A stretch of 64,000 nt of DNA from Dryocola sp051307055. Its GTDB lineage: Bacteria > Pseudomonadota > Gammaproteobacteria > Enterobacterales > Enterobacteriaceae. The notes under the pieces were generated by a model, which did not search any database, was not told the DNA's origin, and was given only the letters and a program-made list of their open reading frames with translations. Made by a program: the position numbers and the translations under genes. The stretch's first letter is position 1. Every line of letters begins with the position of its first letter. The stretch lies in the NCBI RefSeq assembly GCF_051307055.1, contig NZ_CP149994.1, forward strand, positions 310,001-374,000. The letters are read 5' to 3'. Positions 30,818 through 41,077 of this stretch are shown here, in pieces.

Positions 30818-32932
30818 ATGGCTCGTACAACACCCATTGCACGCTACCGTAATATCGGTATCAGTGCACACATCGACGCCGGTAAAACCACTACTACCGA
30901 ACGTATTCTGTTCTACACCGGTGTAAACCACAAAATCGGTGAAGTTCATGACGGCGCAGCCACCATGGACTGGATGGAGCAGGAGCAGGAGCGTGGTATC
31001 ACCATTACCTCCGCTGCAACTACTGCATTCTGGTCAGGTATGGCTAAGCAGTATGAACCACACCGCGTAAACATCATCGACACCCCAGGGCACGTTGACT
31101 TCACCATCGAAGTAGAACGTTCCATGCGTGTGCTTGACGGTGCGGTAATGGTTTACTGCGCAGTTGGTGGTGTTCAGCCACAGTCTGAGACCGTATGGCG
31201 TCAGGCTAACAAATACAAAGTTCCACGCATCGCGTTCGTTAACAAAATGGACCGCATGGGTGCTAACTTCCTGAAAGTTGTAGGCCAGATCAAATCCCGT
31301 CTGGGCGCGAACCCGGTTCCGCTTCAGCTGGCGATTGGTGCTGAAGAAGGTTTCACCGGTGTTGTTGACCTGGTGAAAATGAAAGCTATCAACTGGAACG
31401 AAGCTGACGCTGGCGTGACCTTCGAATACGAAGATATCCCTGCTGATATGGTCGATCTGGCTGAAGAATGGCACCAGAATCTGATTGAATCTGCGGCTGA
31501 AGCATCTGAAGAGCTGATGGAAAAATACCTGGGCGGCGAAGAGCTGACCGAGGAAGAAATCAAGACAGCTCTGCGTCAGCGCGTGCTGAACAACGAGATC
31601 ATTCTCGTGACCTGTGGTTCTGCGTTCAAGAACAAAGGCGTACAGGCAATGCTGGATGCGGTAATCGATTACCTGCCAGCACCTACAGACGTACCGGCAA
31701 TCAACGGTATGCTGGACGACGGTAAAGATACCCCGGCTGAGCGTCACGCAAGCGACGACGAGCCGTTTGCTGCTCTGGCATTTAAAATTGCTACCGACCC
31801 GTTCGTAGGTAACCTGACCTTCTTCCGCGTGTACTCTGGCGTGGTTAACTCCGGTGATACCGTAGTGAACTCCGTTAAAGCTGCTCGTGAGCGTTTTGGC
31901 CGTATCGTTCAGATGCACGCTAACAAACGTGAAGAGATCAAAGAAGTTCGCGCAGGCGACATCGCTGCGGCTATCGGTCTGAAAGACGTTACCACTGGTG
32001 ACACCCTGTGTGATCCGGACAACGTGATCATTCTGGAGCGTATGGAATTCCCTGAACCGGTAATCTCCATCGCCGTAGAACCGAAAACCAAAGCTGACCA
32101 GGAAAAAATGGGTCTGGCTCTGGGCCGTCTGGCTAAAGAAGATCCATCTTTCCGCGTATGGACTGATGAAGAATCTAACCAGACCATCATCGCAGGTATG
32201 GGTGAGCTGCACCTCGACATCATCGTTGACCGCATGAAGCGTGAATTCAACGTTGAAGCGAACGTGGGTAAACCTCAGGTTGCTTACCGCGAAGCGATTC
32301 GCGCGAAAGTTACCGATATCGAAGGTAAACACGCTAAGCAGTCTGGTGGTCGTGGTCAGTACGGTCATGTTGTTATCGACATGTACCCACTGGAGCCGGG
32401 TTCAAACCCGAAAGGCTACGAATTCATCAACGACATCAAAGGCGGTGTGATTCCTGGCGAATACATCCCTGCCGTTGATAAAGGCATCCAGGAGCAGCTG
32501 AAGTCTGGTCCTCTGGCGGGTTACCCGGTAGTAGATCTCGGCGTGCGTCTGCACTTCGGTTCTTACCACGACGTTGACTCCTCCGAGCTGGCGTTTAAAC
32601 TGGCCGCTTCTATCGCCTTTAAAGATGGCTTTAAGAAAGCGAAACCAGTTCTGCTTGAGCCTATCATGAAGGTTGAAGTTGAAACGCCGGAAGAGAACAC
32701 TGGTGACGTCATCGGTGACCTTAGCCGTCGTCGTGGTATGCTGCGCGGCCAGGAATCCAACGTTACTGGCGTTGTGATTCACGCTGAAGTTCCGCTGTCT
32801 GAAATGTTCGGATACGCAACCCAGCTGCGTTCTCTGACCAAAGGTCGTGCTTCTTACTCCATGGAGTTCCTGAAGTATGATGATGCGCCGAACAACGTTG
32901 CTCAGGCCGTAATCGAAGCCCGTGGTAAATAA
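30818..32932 (+). CDS. fusA: Elongation factor G
   Basis: 704 residues. Translocation GTPase: P-loop AHIDAGKT at 17-24, switch II DTPGH, NKMD guanine-recognition motif, then domains II-V. Acts with EF-Tu in elongation and with RRF in recycling. 93 bases after rpsG in the str operon. Confidence 0.98.
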   Translation: MARTTPIARYRNIGISAHIDAGKTTTTERILFYTGVNHKIGEVHDGAATMDWMEQEQERGITITSAATTAFWSGMAKQYEPHRVNIIDTPGHVDFTIEVERSMRVLDGAVMVYCAVGGVQPQSETVWRQANKYKVPRIAFVNKMDRMGANFLKVVGQIKSRLGANPVPLQLAIGAEEGFTGVVDLVKMKAINWNEADAGVTFEYEDIPADMVDLAEEWHQNLIESAAEASEELMEKYLGGEELTEEEIKTALRQRVLNNEIILVTCGSAFKNKGVQAMLDAVIDYLPAPTDVPAINGMLDDGKDTPAERHASDDEPFAALAFKIATDPFVGNLTFFRVYSGVVNSGDTVVNSVKAARERFGRIVQMHANKREEIKEVRAGDIAAAIGLKDVTTGDTLCDPDNVIILERMEFPEPVISIAVEPKTKADQEKMGLALGRLAKEDPSFRVWTDEESNQTIIAGMGELHLDIIVDRMKREFNVEANVGKPQVAYREAIRAKVTDIEGKHAKQSGGRGQYGHVVIDMYPLEPGSNPKGYEFINDIKGGVIPGEYIPAVDKGIQEQLKSGPLAGYPVVDLGVRLHFGSYHDVDSSELAFKLAASIAFKDGFKKAKPVLLEPIMKVEVETPEENTGDVIGDLSRRRGMLRGQESNVTGVVIHAEVPLSEMFGYATQLRSLTKGRASYSMEFLKYDDAPNNVAQAVIEARGK

Positions 32933-32958
32933 GCCCAGGCTTTTAAAACAATGATCCC

Positions 32959-32984
32959 GTGCTCTCTCCTTGAGGGGAGAGCAC
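32959..32984 (+). other. Hairpin in the fusA-tufA gap
   Basis: An 11-bp stem, GTGCTCTCTCC / GGGGAGAGCAC with one G-T wobble and a TTGA loop, stands 19 bases before the tufA GTG start. There is no T-run, so it is not a standard terminator; it may be a processing or partial-attenuation site adjusting EF-Tu output. Confidence 0.55.
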
Positions 32985-33003
32985 AATAGTAAGGAATATA
33001 GCC

Positions 33004-34188
33004 GTGTCTAAAGAAAAATTTGAACGTACAAAACCGCACGTTAACGTCGGCACCATCGGCCACGTTGACCATGGTAAAACTACCCTGACTGCAGCAATCA
33101 CTACCGTTCTGGCTAAAACCTACGGCGGTGCTGCCCGTGCATTCGACCAGATCGATAACGCGCCGGAAGAGAAAGCTCGTGGTATCACCATCAACACTTC
33201 CCACGTTGAATATGACACCCCGACTCGCCACTACGCACACGTAGACTGCCCGGGCCACGCCGACTATGTTAAAAACATGATCACCGGTGCTGCGCAGATG
33301 GACGGCGCGATCCTGGTTGTTGCTGCGACTGATGGTCCGATGCCACAGACCCGCGAGCACATCCTGCTGGGTCGTCAGGTAGGCGTTCCTTACATCATCG
33401 TGTTCCTGAACAAATGCGACATGGTTGATGACGAAGAGCTGCTGGAGCTGGTTGAGATGGAAGTGCGTGAACTTCTGTCCCAGTACGACTTCCCGGGCGA
33501 CGATACCCCAATCGTTCGTGGTTCTGCGCTGAAAGCGCTGGAAGGCGAAGCTGAGTGGGAAGCGAAGATTGTTGAGCTGGCAGGCTACCTGGATTCCTAC
33601 ATCCCGGAACCAGAGCGTGCTATCGACAAGCCGTTCCTGCTGCCAATCGAAGACGTGTTCTCCATCTCCGGCCGTGGTACCGTGGTTACCGGTCGTGTGG
33701 AGCGCGGTATCGTTAAAGTTGGCGAAGAAGTTGAAATCGTTGGTATCAAAGAGACTGCCAAGTCCACCTGTACCGGCGTTGAAATGTTCCGCAAACTGCT
33801 GGACGAAGGCCGTGCCGGTGAGAACGTTGGCGTTCTGCTGCGCGGTATCAAACGTGAAGAAATCGAACGTGGTCAGGTACTGGCTAAGCCAGGCTCCATC
33901 AAGCCGCACACCCAGTTCGAATCTGAAGTTTATATCCTGTCCAAGGACGAAGGCGGCCGTCATACGCCGTTCTTCAAAGGCTACCGTCCACAGTTCTACT
34001 TCCGTACAACTGACGTGACCGGTACCATCGAGCTGCCGGAAGGCGTTGAGATGGTTATGCCGGGCGACAACATCAAAATGGTTGTCACCCTGATCCACCC
34101 AATCGCGATGGACGACGGTCTGCGTTTCGCCATCCGTGAAGGCGGCCGTACCGTGGGCGCGGGTGTTGTTGCTAAAGTTATCGCTTAA
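33004..34188 (+). CDS. tufA: Elongation factor Tu (tufA copy)
   Basis: 394 residues, GTG start after AAGGAATATAGCC. Delivers aminoacyl-tRNA to the ribosome. P-loop GHVDHGKT at 19-26, switch I with the ITINTSH segment, DCPGH with His 85, NKCD. Called tufA from its place after fusA; the expected tufB copy would lie elsewhere. Ends with a strong terminator. Confidence 0.98.
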   Translation: MSKEKFERTKPHVNVGTIGHVDHGKTTLTAAITTVLAKTYGGAARAFDQIDNAPEEKARGITINTSHVEYDTPTRHYAHVDCPGHADYVKNMITGAAQMDGAILVVAATDGPMPQTREHILLGRQVGVPYIIVFLNKCDMVDDEELLELVEMEVRELLSQYDFPGDDTPIVRGSALKALEGEAEWEAKIVELAGYLDSYIPEPERAIDKPFLLPIEDVFSISGRGTVVTGRVERGIVKVGEEVEIVGIKETAKSTCTGVEMFRKLLDEGRAGENVGVLLRGIKREEIERGQVLAKPGSIKPHTQFESEVYILSKDEGGRHTPFFKGYRPQFYFRTTDVTGTIELPEGVEMVMPGDNIKMVVTLIHPIAMDDGLRFAIREGGRTVGAGVVAKVIA

Positions 34189-34210
34189 TCGCTGATACCT
34201 TTGTATGAAA

Positions 34211-34236
34211 AAGAGCGCCTCGGCGCTCTTTTTTTT
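34211..34236 (+). terminator. str operon terminator
   Basis: Stem AAGAGCGCC / GGCGCTCTT followed by eight T in total, 22 bases after the tufA stop. Confidence 0.93.
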
Positions 34237-34285
34237 GGCATTTTTTACAGCTTTTAGCCGGCAGCAATCAGGCGTGTGCTATTGT

Positions 34286-34304
34286 AATCATAACTATTCT
34301 CATT
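34286..34304 (+). promoter_or_regulatory. Possible Fur box upstream of bfd
   Basis: AATCATAACTATTCTCATT has about 11 of 19 matches to the Fur consensus, and its right half TATTCTCATT is typical. It is 34 bases before the bfd start. bfd is iron-repressed by Fur in E. coli. Confidence 0.5.
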
Positions 34305-34337
34305 TACACTTTGCGCAGAAATTGAACGGGAGTGCTT

Positions 34338-34532
34338 ATGTACGTTTGCTTGTGTAATGGTGTGAGTGATAAGAAAATTCGTCAGGCAGTGCGCCAGTTC
34401 CAGCCGCAATCTTTCCAGCAGCTTCGCAAATTTATTCCGGTTGGCAACCAGTGCGGGAAGTGTATTCACGCGGCGCGAGAAATCATGCAGGAAGAGCTGT
34501 TACAGATCCCGGAATTTAAAGAGATTGCTTAA
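34338..34532 (+). CDS. bfd: Bacterioferritin-associated ferredoxin
   Basis: 64 residues from the ATG at 34338 (MYVCLCNGVSDKKI), E. coli length. Four cysteines C4, C6 and the pair in NQCGKC bind a [2Fe-2S] cluster. Bfd passes electrons to bacterioferritin haem to release stored iron under starvation. Next to bfr on the same strand. Confidence 0.95.
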   Translation: MYVCLCNGVSDKKIRQAVRQFQPQSFQQLRKFIPVGNQCGKCIHAAREIMQEELLQIPEFKEIA

Positions 34533-34604
34533 GTCAGTCACTTTTTTTTGACTTACTCCGTGCTACATCTACGCTTCATGTAGTGGAAGCGGAGGGAGTT
34601 AAAA

Positions 34605-35081
34605 ATGAAAAGTGATATTAAGATAATAAATTACCTCAATAAATTATTGGGAAACGAGCTTGTCGCCATCAATCAGTATTTTCTCCATGCGAGAATGTTC
34701 AAAAACTGGGGCCTGATGCGCCTCAACGACGTTGAGTACCATGAATCCATCGATGAAATGAAACACGCCGATAAATATATCGAACGTATTTTATTTCTTG
34801 AGGGCATACCCAACCTGCAGGATTTAGGCAAACTGCATATCGGGGAAGACGTTGAAGAGATGCTGCGCTCAGATCTCAATCTCGAGATGGAGGGCGCTAA
34901 AGATTTACGCGAAGCCATCGCCTATGCAGATACCATCCATGACTATGTCAGCCGTGACATGATGATTCAAATCCTCACGGAGGAAGAACACCATATTGAC
35001 TGGCTTGAAACGGAACTGGATCTGATTGCCAAAATTGGTCTGCAGAACTATCTCCAGTCACAGCTTAAAGAAGCCAGTTGA
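34605..35081 (+). CDS. bfr: Bacterioferritin
   Basis: 158 residues, E. coli length. Four-helix ferritin subunit forming a 24-mer iron store. Ferroxidase residues E18, E51 and H54 are visible, with later Glu/His in the EEHH region near 127-130; M52 is the haem ligand shared between subunits. Follows bfd; converges with the prepilin peptidase gene 10 bases away. Confidence 0.97.
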   Translation: MKSDIKIINYLNKLLGNELVAINQYFLHARMFKNWGLMRLNDVEYHESIDEMKHADKYIERILFLEGIPNLQDLGKLHIGEDVEEMLRSDLNLEMEGAKDLREAIAYADTIHDYVSRDMMIQILTEEEHHIDWLETELDLIAKIGLQNYLQSQLKEAS

Positions 35082-35091
35082 AGCCGTTAAT

Positions 35092-35577
35092 CTATAAAGA
35101 GTAATGGTTACACCATCCTGTGACGCCACCCGCTATCGCAAGGCAGGGCCCAAAAGGTAGCGGTGTGGTGATTAGGCGACCAGTGCGCGTTTGCCAGACT
35201 TTATTTATCCCCGCCAGAGCTAAACCACATACCGCCGCGATCAGCACAAGCCACGGCAGGCTTTGCCAGCCATGCCACGCTCCTAATGCCGCCAGCAGCT
35301 TCATATCCCCGTATCCGATACCTTCGCATTTGCGCACAAAAAAATAACACCAGAAGAGTGACCAGAGGCTTAAGTAACCGGTGACTGCCCCTGTCACGGC
35401 TGAAGCCAGGCGATCCGGGGAGACAGTAACGTGGAACAACAACCCGGACCATAGCAGCGAATAGTTCAGGTGGTCGGGCAGTAAGCGTTGTCTTACATCA
35501 ATCCAGCTGAGCCGGAGCAGTAGCGCTACATATATAGCTATGAAGGCCAGCGTCGGCAGGGGAGGGAGAATAATCAT
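35092..35577 (-). CDS. hopD: Short type 4 prepilin peptidase (HopD/GspO-like, A24 family)
   Basis: 161 residues, membrane protein with several hydrophobic segments. The two aspartates of the A24 aspartic peptidases are present: D27 (SWIDVRQRLLPD) and D91 in the GYGDMK motif. The N-terminal cysteine-rich methylase domain of full PilD/GspO (about 225-290 residues) is missing, as in Salmonella HopD. It would cleave prepilin-like leaders, but no type II secretion or pilin genes are in this window; in E. coli gspO beside bfr ends the gsp operon. Possibly a remnant serving substrates elsewhere. Confidence 0.85.
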   Translation of the reverse strand: MIILPPLPTLAFIAIYVALLLRLSWIDVRQRLLPDHLNYSLLWSGLLFHVTVSPDRLASAVTGAVTGYLSLWSLFWCYFFVRKCEGIGYGDMKLLAALGAWHGWQSLPWLVLIAAVCGLALAGINKVWQTRTGRLITTPLPFGPCLAIAGGVTGWCNHYSL

Positions 35578-35756
35578 GGTTGCGGCTCCTGAAAAAGTTA
35601 TACAACCCTAATTCAGAACGGCAGAAAGGAAAAAGGGAGGTTTAGCCATTTTCGGGATCTCTTCCAGGGTATTGTCGACGTTTGCAATTTTTACAGGCTT
35701 GCTGGAATCCGTCGCGACTTTATTACAGAAAAAACTGTTTAATTCGTAAGCATGGC

Positions 35757-35784
35757 TTGCTTAGCGGCCGTATTTACGTATAAT
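35757..35784 (+). promoter_or_regulatory. S10 operon promoter
   Basis: TTGCTT (35757-35762), 16-base spacer, TATAAT (35779-35784), then GCGCGGGC, the same layout as E. coli rpsJ. The stretch upstream to the hopD start (35578-35756) shows no gene. Confidence 0.88.
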
Positions 35785-35790
35785 GCGCGG

Positions 35791-35956
35791 GCCTGTCTTA
35801 ATTGACGGCTGGTTCGATATGAACCCGGTAGCGAAGTTGCTGCCAACAATGTCCCCAACAGGGGGGCTATGTATGAACGATTACACTCTCCCATCAATCG
35901 TAATGGGCTCGAGTAGTAATTTTTTTCGTCTATAAAATAATTGGAGCTCTGGTCTC
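35791..35956 (+). promoter_or_regulatory. S10 leader (L4 autoregulation)
   Basis: About 166 bases between the inferred start and rpsJ. A late hairpin CCCAT..ATGGG near 35891-35907 followed by a T-run (TAATTTTTTTC) matches the attenuator region of the E. coli S10 leader, where L4 causes premature termination with NusA and also blocks translation. Confidence 0.8.
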
Positions 35957-36268
35957 ATGCAGAACCAAAGAATCCGTATCCGCCTTAAAGCGTTTGATCA
36001 TCGTCTGATCGATCAATCAACTGCGGAAATCGTCGAGACTGCTAAGCGCACTGGTGCGCAAGTCCGTGGTCCGATCCCGCTGCCGACCCGCAAAGAGCGC
36101 TTTACCGTTCTGATTTCTCCGCACGTCAACAAAGACGCGCGCGATCAGTACGAGATCCGCACTCACAAGCGTCTGGTTGACATCGTTGAGCCAACTGAGA
36201 AAACCGTTGATGCTCTGATGCGTCTGGATCTGGCTGCCGGTGTAGACGTGCAGATCAGCCTGGGTTAA
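35957..36268 (+). CDS. rpsJ: 30S ribosomal protein S10
   Basis: 103 residues, E. coli length and sequence. 30S head protein; as NusE it also joins NusB on boxA RNA in rRNA antitermination. First gene of the eleven-gene S10 operon. Confidence 0.98.
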
Positions 36269-36299
36269 TCAGGTCATTGACGATTGAGAGGTTGAAACA

Positions 36300-36929
36300 A
36301 TGATTGGTTTAGTCGGTAAAAAAGTGGGTATGACCCGTATCTTCACTGAAGACGGCGTTTCTATCCCAGTAACCGTTATCGAAGTAGAAGCAAACCGTGT
36401 TACTCAGGTTAAAGACCTGGCTAACGACGGCTACCGTGCTGTTCAGGTGACCACTGGTGCTAAAAAAGCTAACCGTGTAACCAAGCCGGAAGCTGGTCAC
36501 TTTGCTAAAGCTGGCGTTGAAGCTGGCCGTGGTCTGTGGGAATTCCGTCTTGCTGAAGGCGAAGAGTTCACCGTAGGTCAGGACATTAGCGTTGAGCTGT
36601 TTGCTGAAGTTAAAAAAGTAGACGTAACTGGCACCTCTAAAGGTAAAGGTTTCGCAGGTACCGTTAAGCGCTGGAACTTCCGTACCCAGGATGCTACTCA
36701 CGGTAACTCCTTGTCTCACCGCGTTCCGGGTTCTATCGGTCAGAACCAGACTCCGGGCAAAGTGTTCAAAGGCAAGAAAATGGCAGGCCAACTGGGTAAC
36801 GAACGCGTAACCGTTCAGAGCCTGGACGTAGTACGCGTTGACGCTGAGCGCAACCTGCTGCTGGTGAAAGGTGCAGTTCCGGGTGCAACCGGTAGCGACC
36901 TTATCGTTAAACCAGCTGTGAAGGCGTAA
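36300..36929 (+). CDS. rplC: 50S ribosomal protein L3
   Basis: 209 residues. Early 50S assembly protein near the peptidyl-transferase centre; contains the SHRVPGSIGQNQTPGKVFKGKKMAG loop region with the Gln that PrmB methylates (GQNQ). S10 operon. Confidence 0.98.
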   Translation: MIGLVGKKVGMTRIFTEDGVSIPVTVIEVEANRVTQVKDLANDGYRAVQVTTGAKKANRVTKPEAGHFAKAGVEAGRGLWEFRLAEGEEFTVGQDISVELFAEVKKVDVTGTSKGKGFAGTVKRWNFRTQDATHGNSLSHRVPGSIGQNQTPGKVFKGKKMAGQLGNERVTVQSLDVVRVDAERNLLLVKGAVPGATGSDLIVKPAVKA

Positions 36930-36939
36930 GGGGATAGCA

Positions 36940-37545
36940 ATGGAATTAGTATTGAAAGACGCGCAAAGCGCGCTGACTGTTTCCGAAACTACCTTCGGTC
37001 GTGATTTCAACGAAGCGCTGGTACATCAGGTTGTAGTTGCTTATGCAGCTGGTGCCCGTCAAGGTACTCGTGCTCAGAAGACCCGTGCTGAAGTAACTGG
37101 TTCCGGTAAAAAACCGTGGCGCCAGAAAGGTACCGGCCGTGCGCGTTCAGGTTCTATCAAGAGCCCGATCTGGCGTTCCGGTGGCGTAACCTTCGCTGCT
37201 CGCCCGCAGGACCACAGTCAAAAAGTTAACAAAAAGATGTACCGCGGCGCGCTGAAAAGCATTCTGTCCGAACTGGTACGTCAGGATCGTCTGATCGTTG
37301 TCGAACAGTTCTCTGTTGAAGCGCCTAAAACTAAGCTGCTTGCTCAGAAACTGAAAGACATGGCTCTGGAAGATGTGCTGATCATCACCGGCGAACTGGA
37401 TGAGAATCTGTTCCTGGCTGCGCGTAACCTGCATAAGGTTGATGTGCGCGATGTAGCAGGTATCGACCCAGTTAGCCTGATCGCCTTCGACAAAGTCGTT
37501 ATGACTGCTGACGCAGTTAAGCAAGTTGAGGAGATGCTGGCATGA
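36940..37545 (+). CDS. rplD: 50S ribosomal protein L4
   Basis: 201 residues. Lines the exit tunnel with its extended loop (GTGRARSGSIKSPIWRSGG) and is the autogenous repressor of the S10 operon. Its end overlaps rplW by four bases. Confidence 0.98.
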   Translation: MELVLKDAQSALTVSETTFGRDFNEALVHQVVVAYAAGARQGTRAQKTRAEVTGSGKKPWRQKGTGRARSGSIKSPIWRSGGVTFAARPQDHSQKVNKKMYRGALKSILSELVRQDRLIVVEQFSVEAPKTKLLAQKLKDMALEDVLIITGELDENLFLAARNLHKVDVRDVAGIDPVSLIAFDKVVMTADAVKQVEEMLA

Positions 37546-37844
37546 TCCGTGAAGAACGTCTGCTGAAAGTACTGCGCGCGCCGCACGTATCTGAAAAAGC
37601 ATCTATGGCGATGGAAAAAACCAATACCATCGTACTCAAAGTTGCTAAAGACGCGACCAAAGCAGAGATCGTTGCTGCTGTTGAGAAACTGTTCGAAGTT
37701 GAAGTTAAAGGCGTGAATACCCTGGTTGTTAAAGGGAAAACTAAGCGTCATGGACAGCGTATCGGTCGTCGTAGCGACTGGAAAAAAGCTTACGTCACCC
37801 TGAAGGAAGGCCAGAATCTGGACTTCGTCGGCGGCGCTGAGTAA
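37542..37844 (+). CDS. rplW: 50S ribosomal protein L23
   Basis: 100 residues, at the tunnel exit where it docks trigger factor and SRP. ATG overlaps the rplD stop (ATGA). Confidence 0.98.
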   Translation: MIREERLLKVLRAPHVSEKASMAMEKTNTIVLKVAKDATKAEIVAAVEKLFEVEVKGVNTLVVKGKTKRHGQRIGRRSDWKKAYVTLKEGQNLDFVGGAE

Positions 37845-37861
37845 GTCGGAGGAGAAAAACA

Positions 37862-38683
37862 ATGGCAGTTGTTAAATGTAAACCGACATCTCCGGGTCGT
37901 CGCCACGTTGTTAAAGTGGTTAACCCTGAGCTGCATAAGGGCAAACCTTTTGCTCCGCTGGTTGAAAAAAACAGCAAATCTGGTGGCCGTAACAACAATG
38001 GCCGCATCACCACTCGTCACATCGGTGGTGGTCACAAGCAGGCTTATCGTATTGTTGACTTCAAACGCAACAAAGACGGTATCCCAGCTGTTGTTGAACG
38101 TCTTGAGTACGATCCGAACCGCTCTGCGAATATCGCACTGGTTCTGTACAAAGATGGCGAGCGCCGTTACATTCTGGCCCCTAAAGGCCTGAAAGCTGGT
38201 GACCAGATTCAATCTGGTGTTGATGCTGCAATCAAAGCTGGTAACACCCTGCCGATGCGCAATATCCCGGTTGGTTCTACTGTTCATAACGTAGAAATGA
38301 AACCTGGTAAAGGCGGTCAGCTGGCACGTTCCGCTGGTACCTATGTGCAGATCGTTGCACGTGATGGTGCTTACGTTACCCTGCGTCTGCGTTCTGGTGA
38401 AATGCGTAAAGTCGAAGCTGACTGCCGCGCAACGCTGGGCGAAGTTGGCAATGCTGAGCATATGCTGCGCGTTCTGGGTAAAGCAGGTGCCTCTCGCTGG
38501 CGTGGTATTCGTCCTACCGTTCGCGGTACTGCGATGAACCCAGTCGACCACCCACATGGTGGTGGTGAAGGTCGTAACTTTGGTAAGCACCCGGTAACTC
38601 CGTGGGGCGTTCAGACCAAAGGTAAGAAGACCCGCAGCAACAAGCGTACTGATAAATTTATCGTACGTCGCCGTAGCAAATAA
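37862..38683 (+). CDS. rplB: 50S ribosomal protein L2
   Basis: 273 residues. Required for subunit association and peptidyl transfer; conserved VDHPHGGGEGRNFG contains the key His. S10 operon, preceded by GGAGG. Confidence 0.98.
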   Translation: MAVVKCKPTSPGRRHVVKVVNPELHKGKPFAPLVEKNSKSGGRNNNGRITTRHIGGGHKQAYRIVDFKRNKDGIPAVVERLEYDPNRSANIALVLYKDGERRYILAPKGLKAGDQIQSGVDAAIKAGNTLPMRNIPVGSTVHNVEMKPGKGGQLARSAGTYVQIVARDGAYVTLRLRSGEMRKVEADCRATLGEVGNAEHMLRVLGKAGASRWRGIRPTVRGTAMNPVDHPHGGGEGRNFGKHPVTPWGVQTKGKKTRSNKRTDKFIVRRRSK

Positions 38684-38699
38684 TTTTAGAGGATAAGCC

Positions 38700-38978
38700 A
38701 TGCCACGTTCTCTCAAGAAAGGTCCTTTTATTGACCTGCACTTGCTGAAGAAGGTAGAGAAAGCGGTGGAAAGCGGTGACAAGAAGCCCCTGCGCACTTG
38801 GTCCCGTCGTTCAACGATCTTTCCTAACATGATCGGTTTGACCATCGCTGTCCATAATGGTCGTCAGCACGTTCCAGTCTTTGTTTCCGATGAAATGGTC
38901 GGCCACAAACTGGGTGAATTCGCACCGACTCGTACTTATCGCGGCCACGCTGCTGATAAAAAAGCGAAGAAGAAATAA
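38700..38978 (+). CDS. rpsS: 30S ribosomal protein S19
   Basis: 92 residues, 30S head protein contacting S13 and the A-site finger. S10 operon. Confidence 0.98.
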
Positions 38979-38992
38979 GGTAGGAGGAAGAG

Positions 38993-40044
<1,052 letters not shown>

Positions 40045-40055
40045 GGAGAGTCGCT

Positions 40056-40466
40056 GTGTTACAACCAAAGCGTACAAAATTCCGTAAAGTGCACAAAGGC
40101 CGCAACCGTGGTCTGGCTGCAGGTACGGATGTTAGCTTCGGCACTTTCGGTCTGAAAGCTGTTGGCCGTGGTCGTCTGACTGCACGTCAGATCGAAGCAG
40201 CACGTCGTGCCATGACACGTGCAGTTAAGCGTCAGGGTAAGATCTGGATCCGTGTATTCCCGGATAAACCAATCACCGAGAAGCCGCTTGAAGTGCGTAT
40301 GGGTAAAGGTAAAGGTAACGTGGAGTATTGGGTTGCCTTGATCCAGCCAGGTAAAGTCCTGTATGAAATGGACGGCGTACCTGAAGAGCTGGCCCGTGAA
40401 GCCTTCAGGCTGGCAGCAGCGAAACTGCCGATTAAAACCACCTTTGTAACTAAGACGGTGATGTAA
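40056..40466 (+). CDS. rplP: 50S ribosomal protein L16
   Basis: 136 residues, GTG start after AAGGAGAGTC. Needed for A-site tRNA placement; Arg in the GRGRLT.. region is the YcfD/RoxA hydroxylation site in E. coli. Stop overlaps the rpmC start by one base. Confidence 0.98.
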   Translation: MLQPKRTKFRKVHKGRNRGLAAGTDVSFGTFGLKAVGRGRLTARQIEAARRAMTRAVKRQGKIWIRVFPDKPITEKPLEVRMGKGKGNVEYWVALIQPGKVLYEMDGVPEELAREAFRLAAAKLPIKTTFVTKTVM

Positions 40467-40657
40467 TGAAAGCAAAAGAGCTGCGTGAAAAGAGTGTTGA
40501 AGAGCTGAACACCGAGCTGCTGAACTTGCTGCGTGAGCAGTTCAACCTGCGTATGCAAGCGGCGAGTGGCCAGCTGCAACAGACTCACCTGCTGAAGCAA
40601 GTGCGTCGTGATGTTGCACGTGTTAAGACTTTACTGACTCAGAAGGCGGGTGCGTAA
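40466..40657 (+). CDS. rpmC: 50S ribosomal protein L29
   Basis: 63 residues, helical protein near the tunnel exit. Overlaps rplP and rpsQ by one base each (TAATG junctions). Confidence 0.97.
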   Translation: MKAKELREKSVEELNTELLNLLREQFNLRMQAASGQLQQTHLLKQVRRDVARVKTLLTQKAGA

Positions 40658-40911
40658 TGACCGATAAAATCCGTACTCTGCAAGGTCGTGTTGTTAGTGA
40701 CAAGATGCAGAAATCCATCGTTGTTGCTATCGAACGTTTTGTGAAACACCCGATTTACGGTAAATTCATCAAGCGTACGACCAAACTGCACGTACATGAC
40801 GAGAACAACGAATGTGGAATCGGCGACGTGGTTGAAATCCGCGAATGCCGTCCATTGTCCAAGACCAAGTCCTGGACGCTGGTTCGCGTTGTAGAGAAAG
40901 CGGTTCTGTAA
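40657..40911 (+). CDS. rpsQ: 30S ribosomal protein S17
   Basis: 84 residues, OB-fold primary 16S-binding protein. Last gene of the S10 operon, followed by a hairpin terminator and the spc promoter. Confidence 0.98.
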   Translation: MTDKIRTLQGRVVSDKMQKSIVVAIERFVKHPIYGKFIKRTTKLHVHDENNECGIGDVVEIRECRPLSKTKSWTLVRVVEKAVL

Positions 40912-40932
40912 TACAGTAAGCCTTCTCAATAC

Positions 40933-40968
40933 AAATAAACGGCTCAGCAGTGAGCCGTTTATTTTTTC
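40933..40968 (+). terminator. S10 operon terminator/attenuator
   Basis: 14-bp perfect stem (40933-40946 with 40951-40964) built on ACGGCTCA / TGAGCCGT, ending in ATTTTTT. Confidence 0.9.
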
Positions 40969-40997
40969 TACCCATATTCAGGAACCGGTGTTATAAT
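40969..40997 (+). promoter_or_regulatory. spc operon promoter
   Basis: A TATAAT (40992-40997) followed by GCCGCGCCC, with a poor -35 (TACCCA, 40969-40974) 17 bases upstream; the same layout as the E. coli spc promoter. A leader of about 70 bases precedes rplN. Confidence 0.82.
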
Positions 40998-41077
40998 GCC
41001 GCGCCCTCGTTTATGGGGCTTTTTACGACCTAAAATTTAGGTCCCGAAGTAGTAGTTGACATTAGCGGAGCACTGAA

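Noticed and set aside
31034..34098. Long minus-strand frames opposite fusA (444 codons) and tufA (398 codons)
   Set aside because: Antisense shadows caused by the strong codon bias of highly expressed genes; no promoter, ribosome site or family match.
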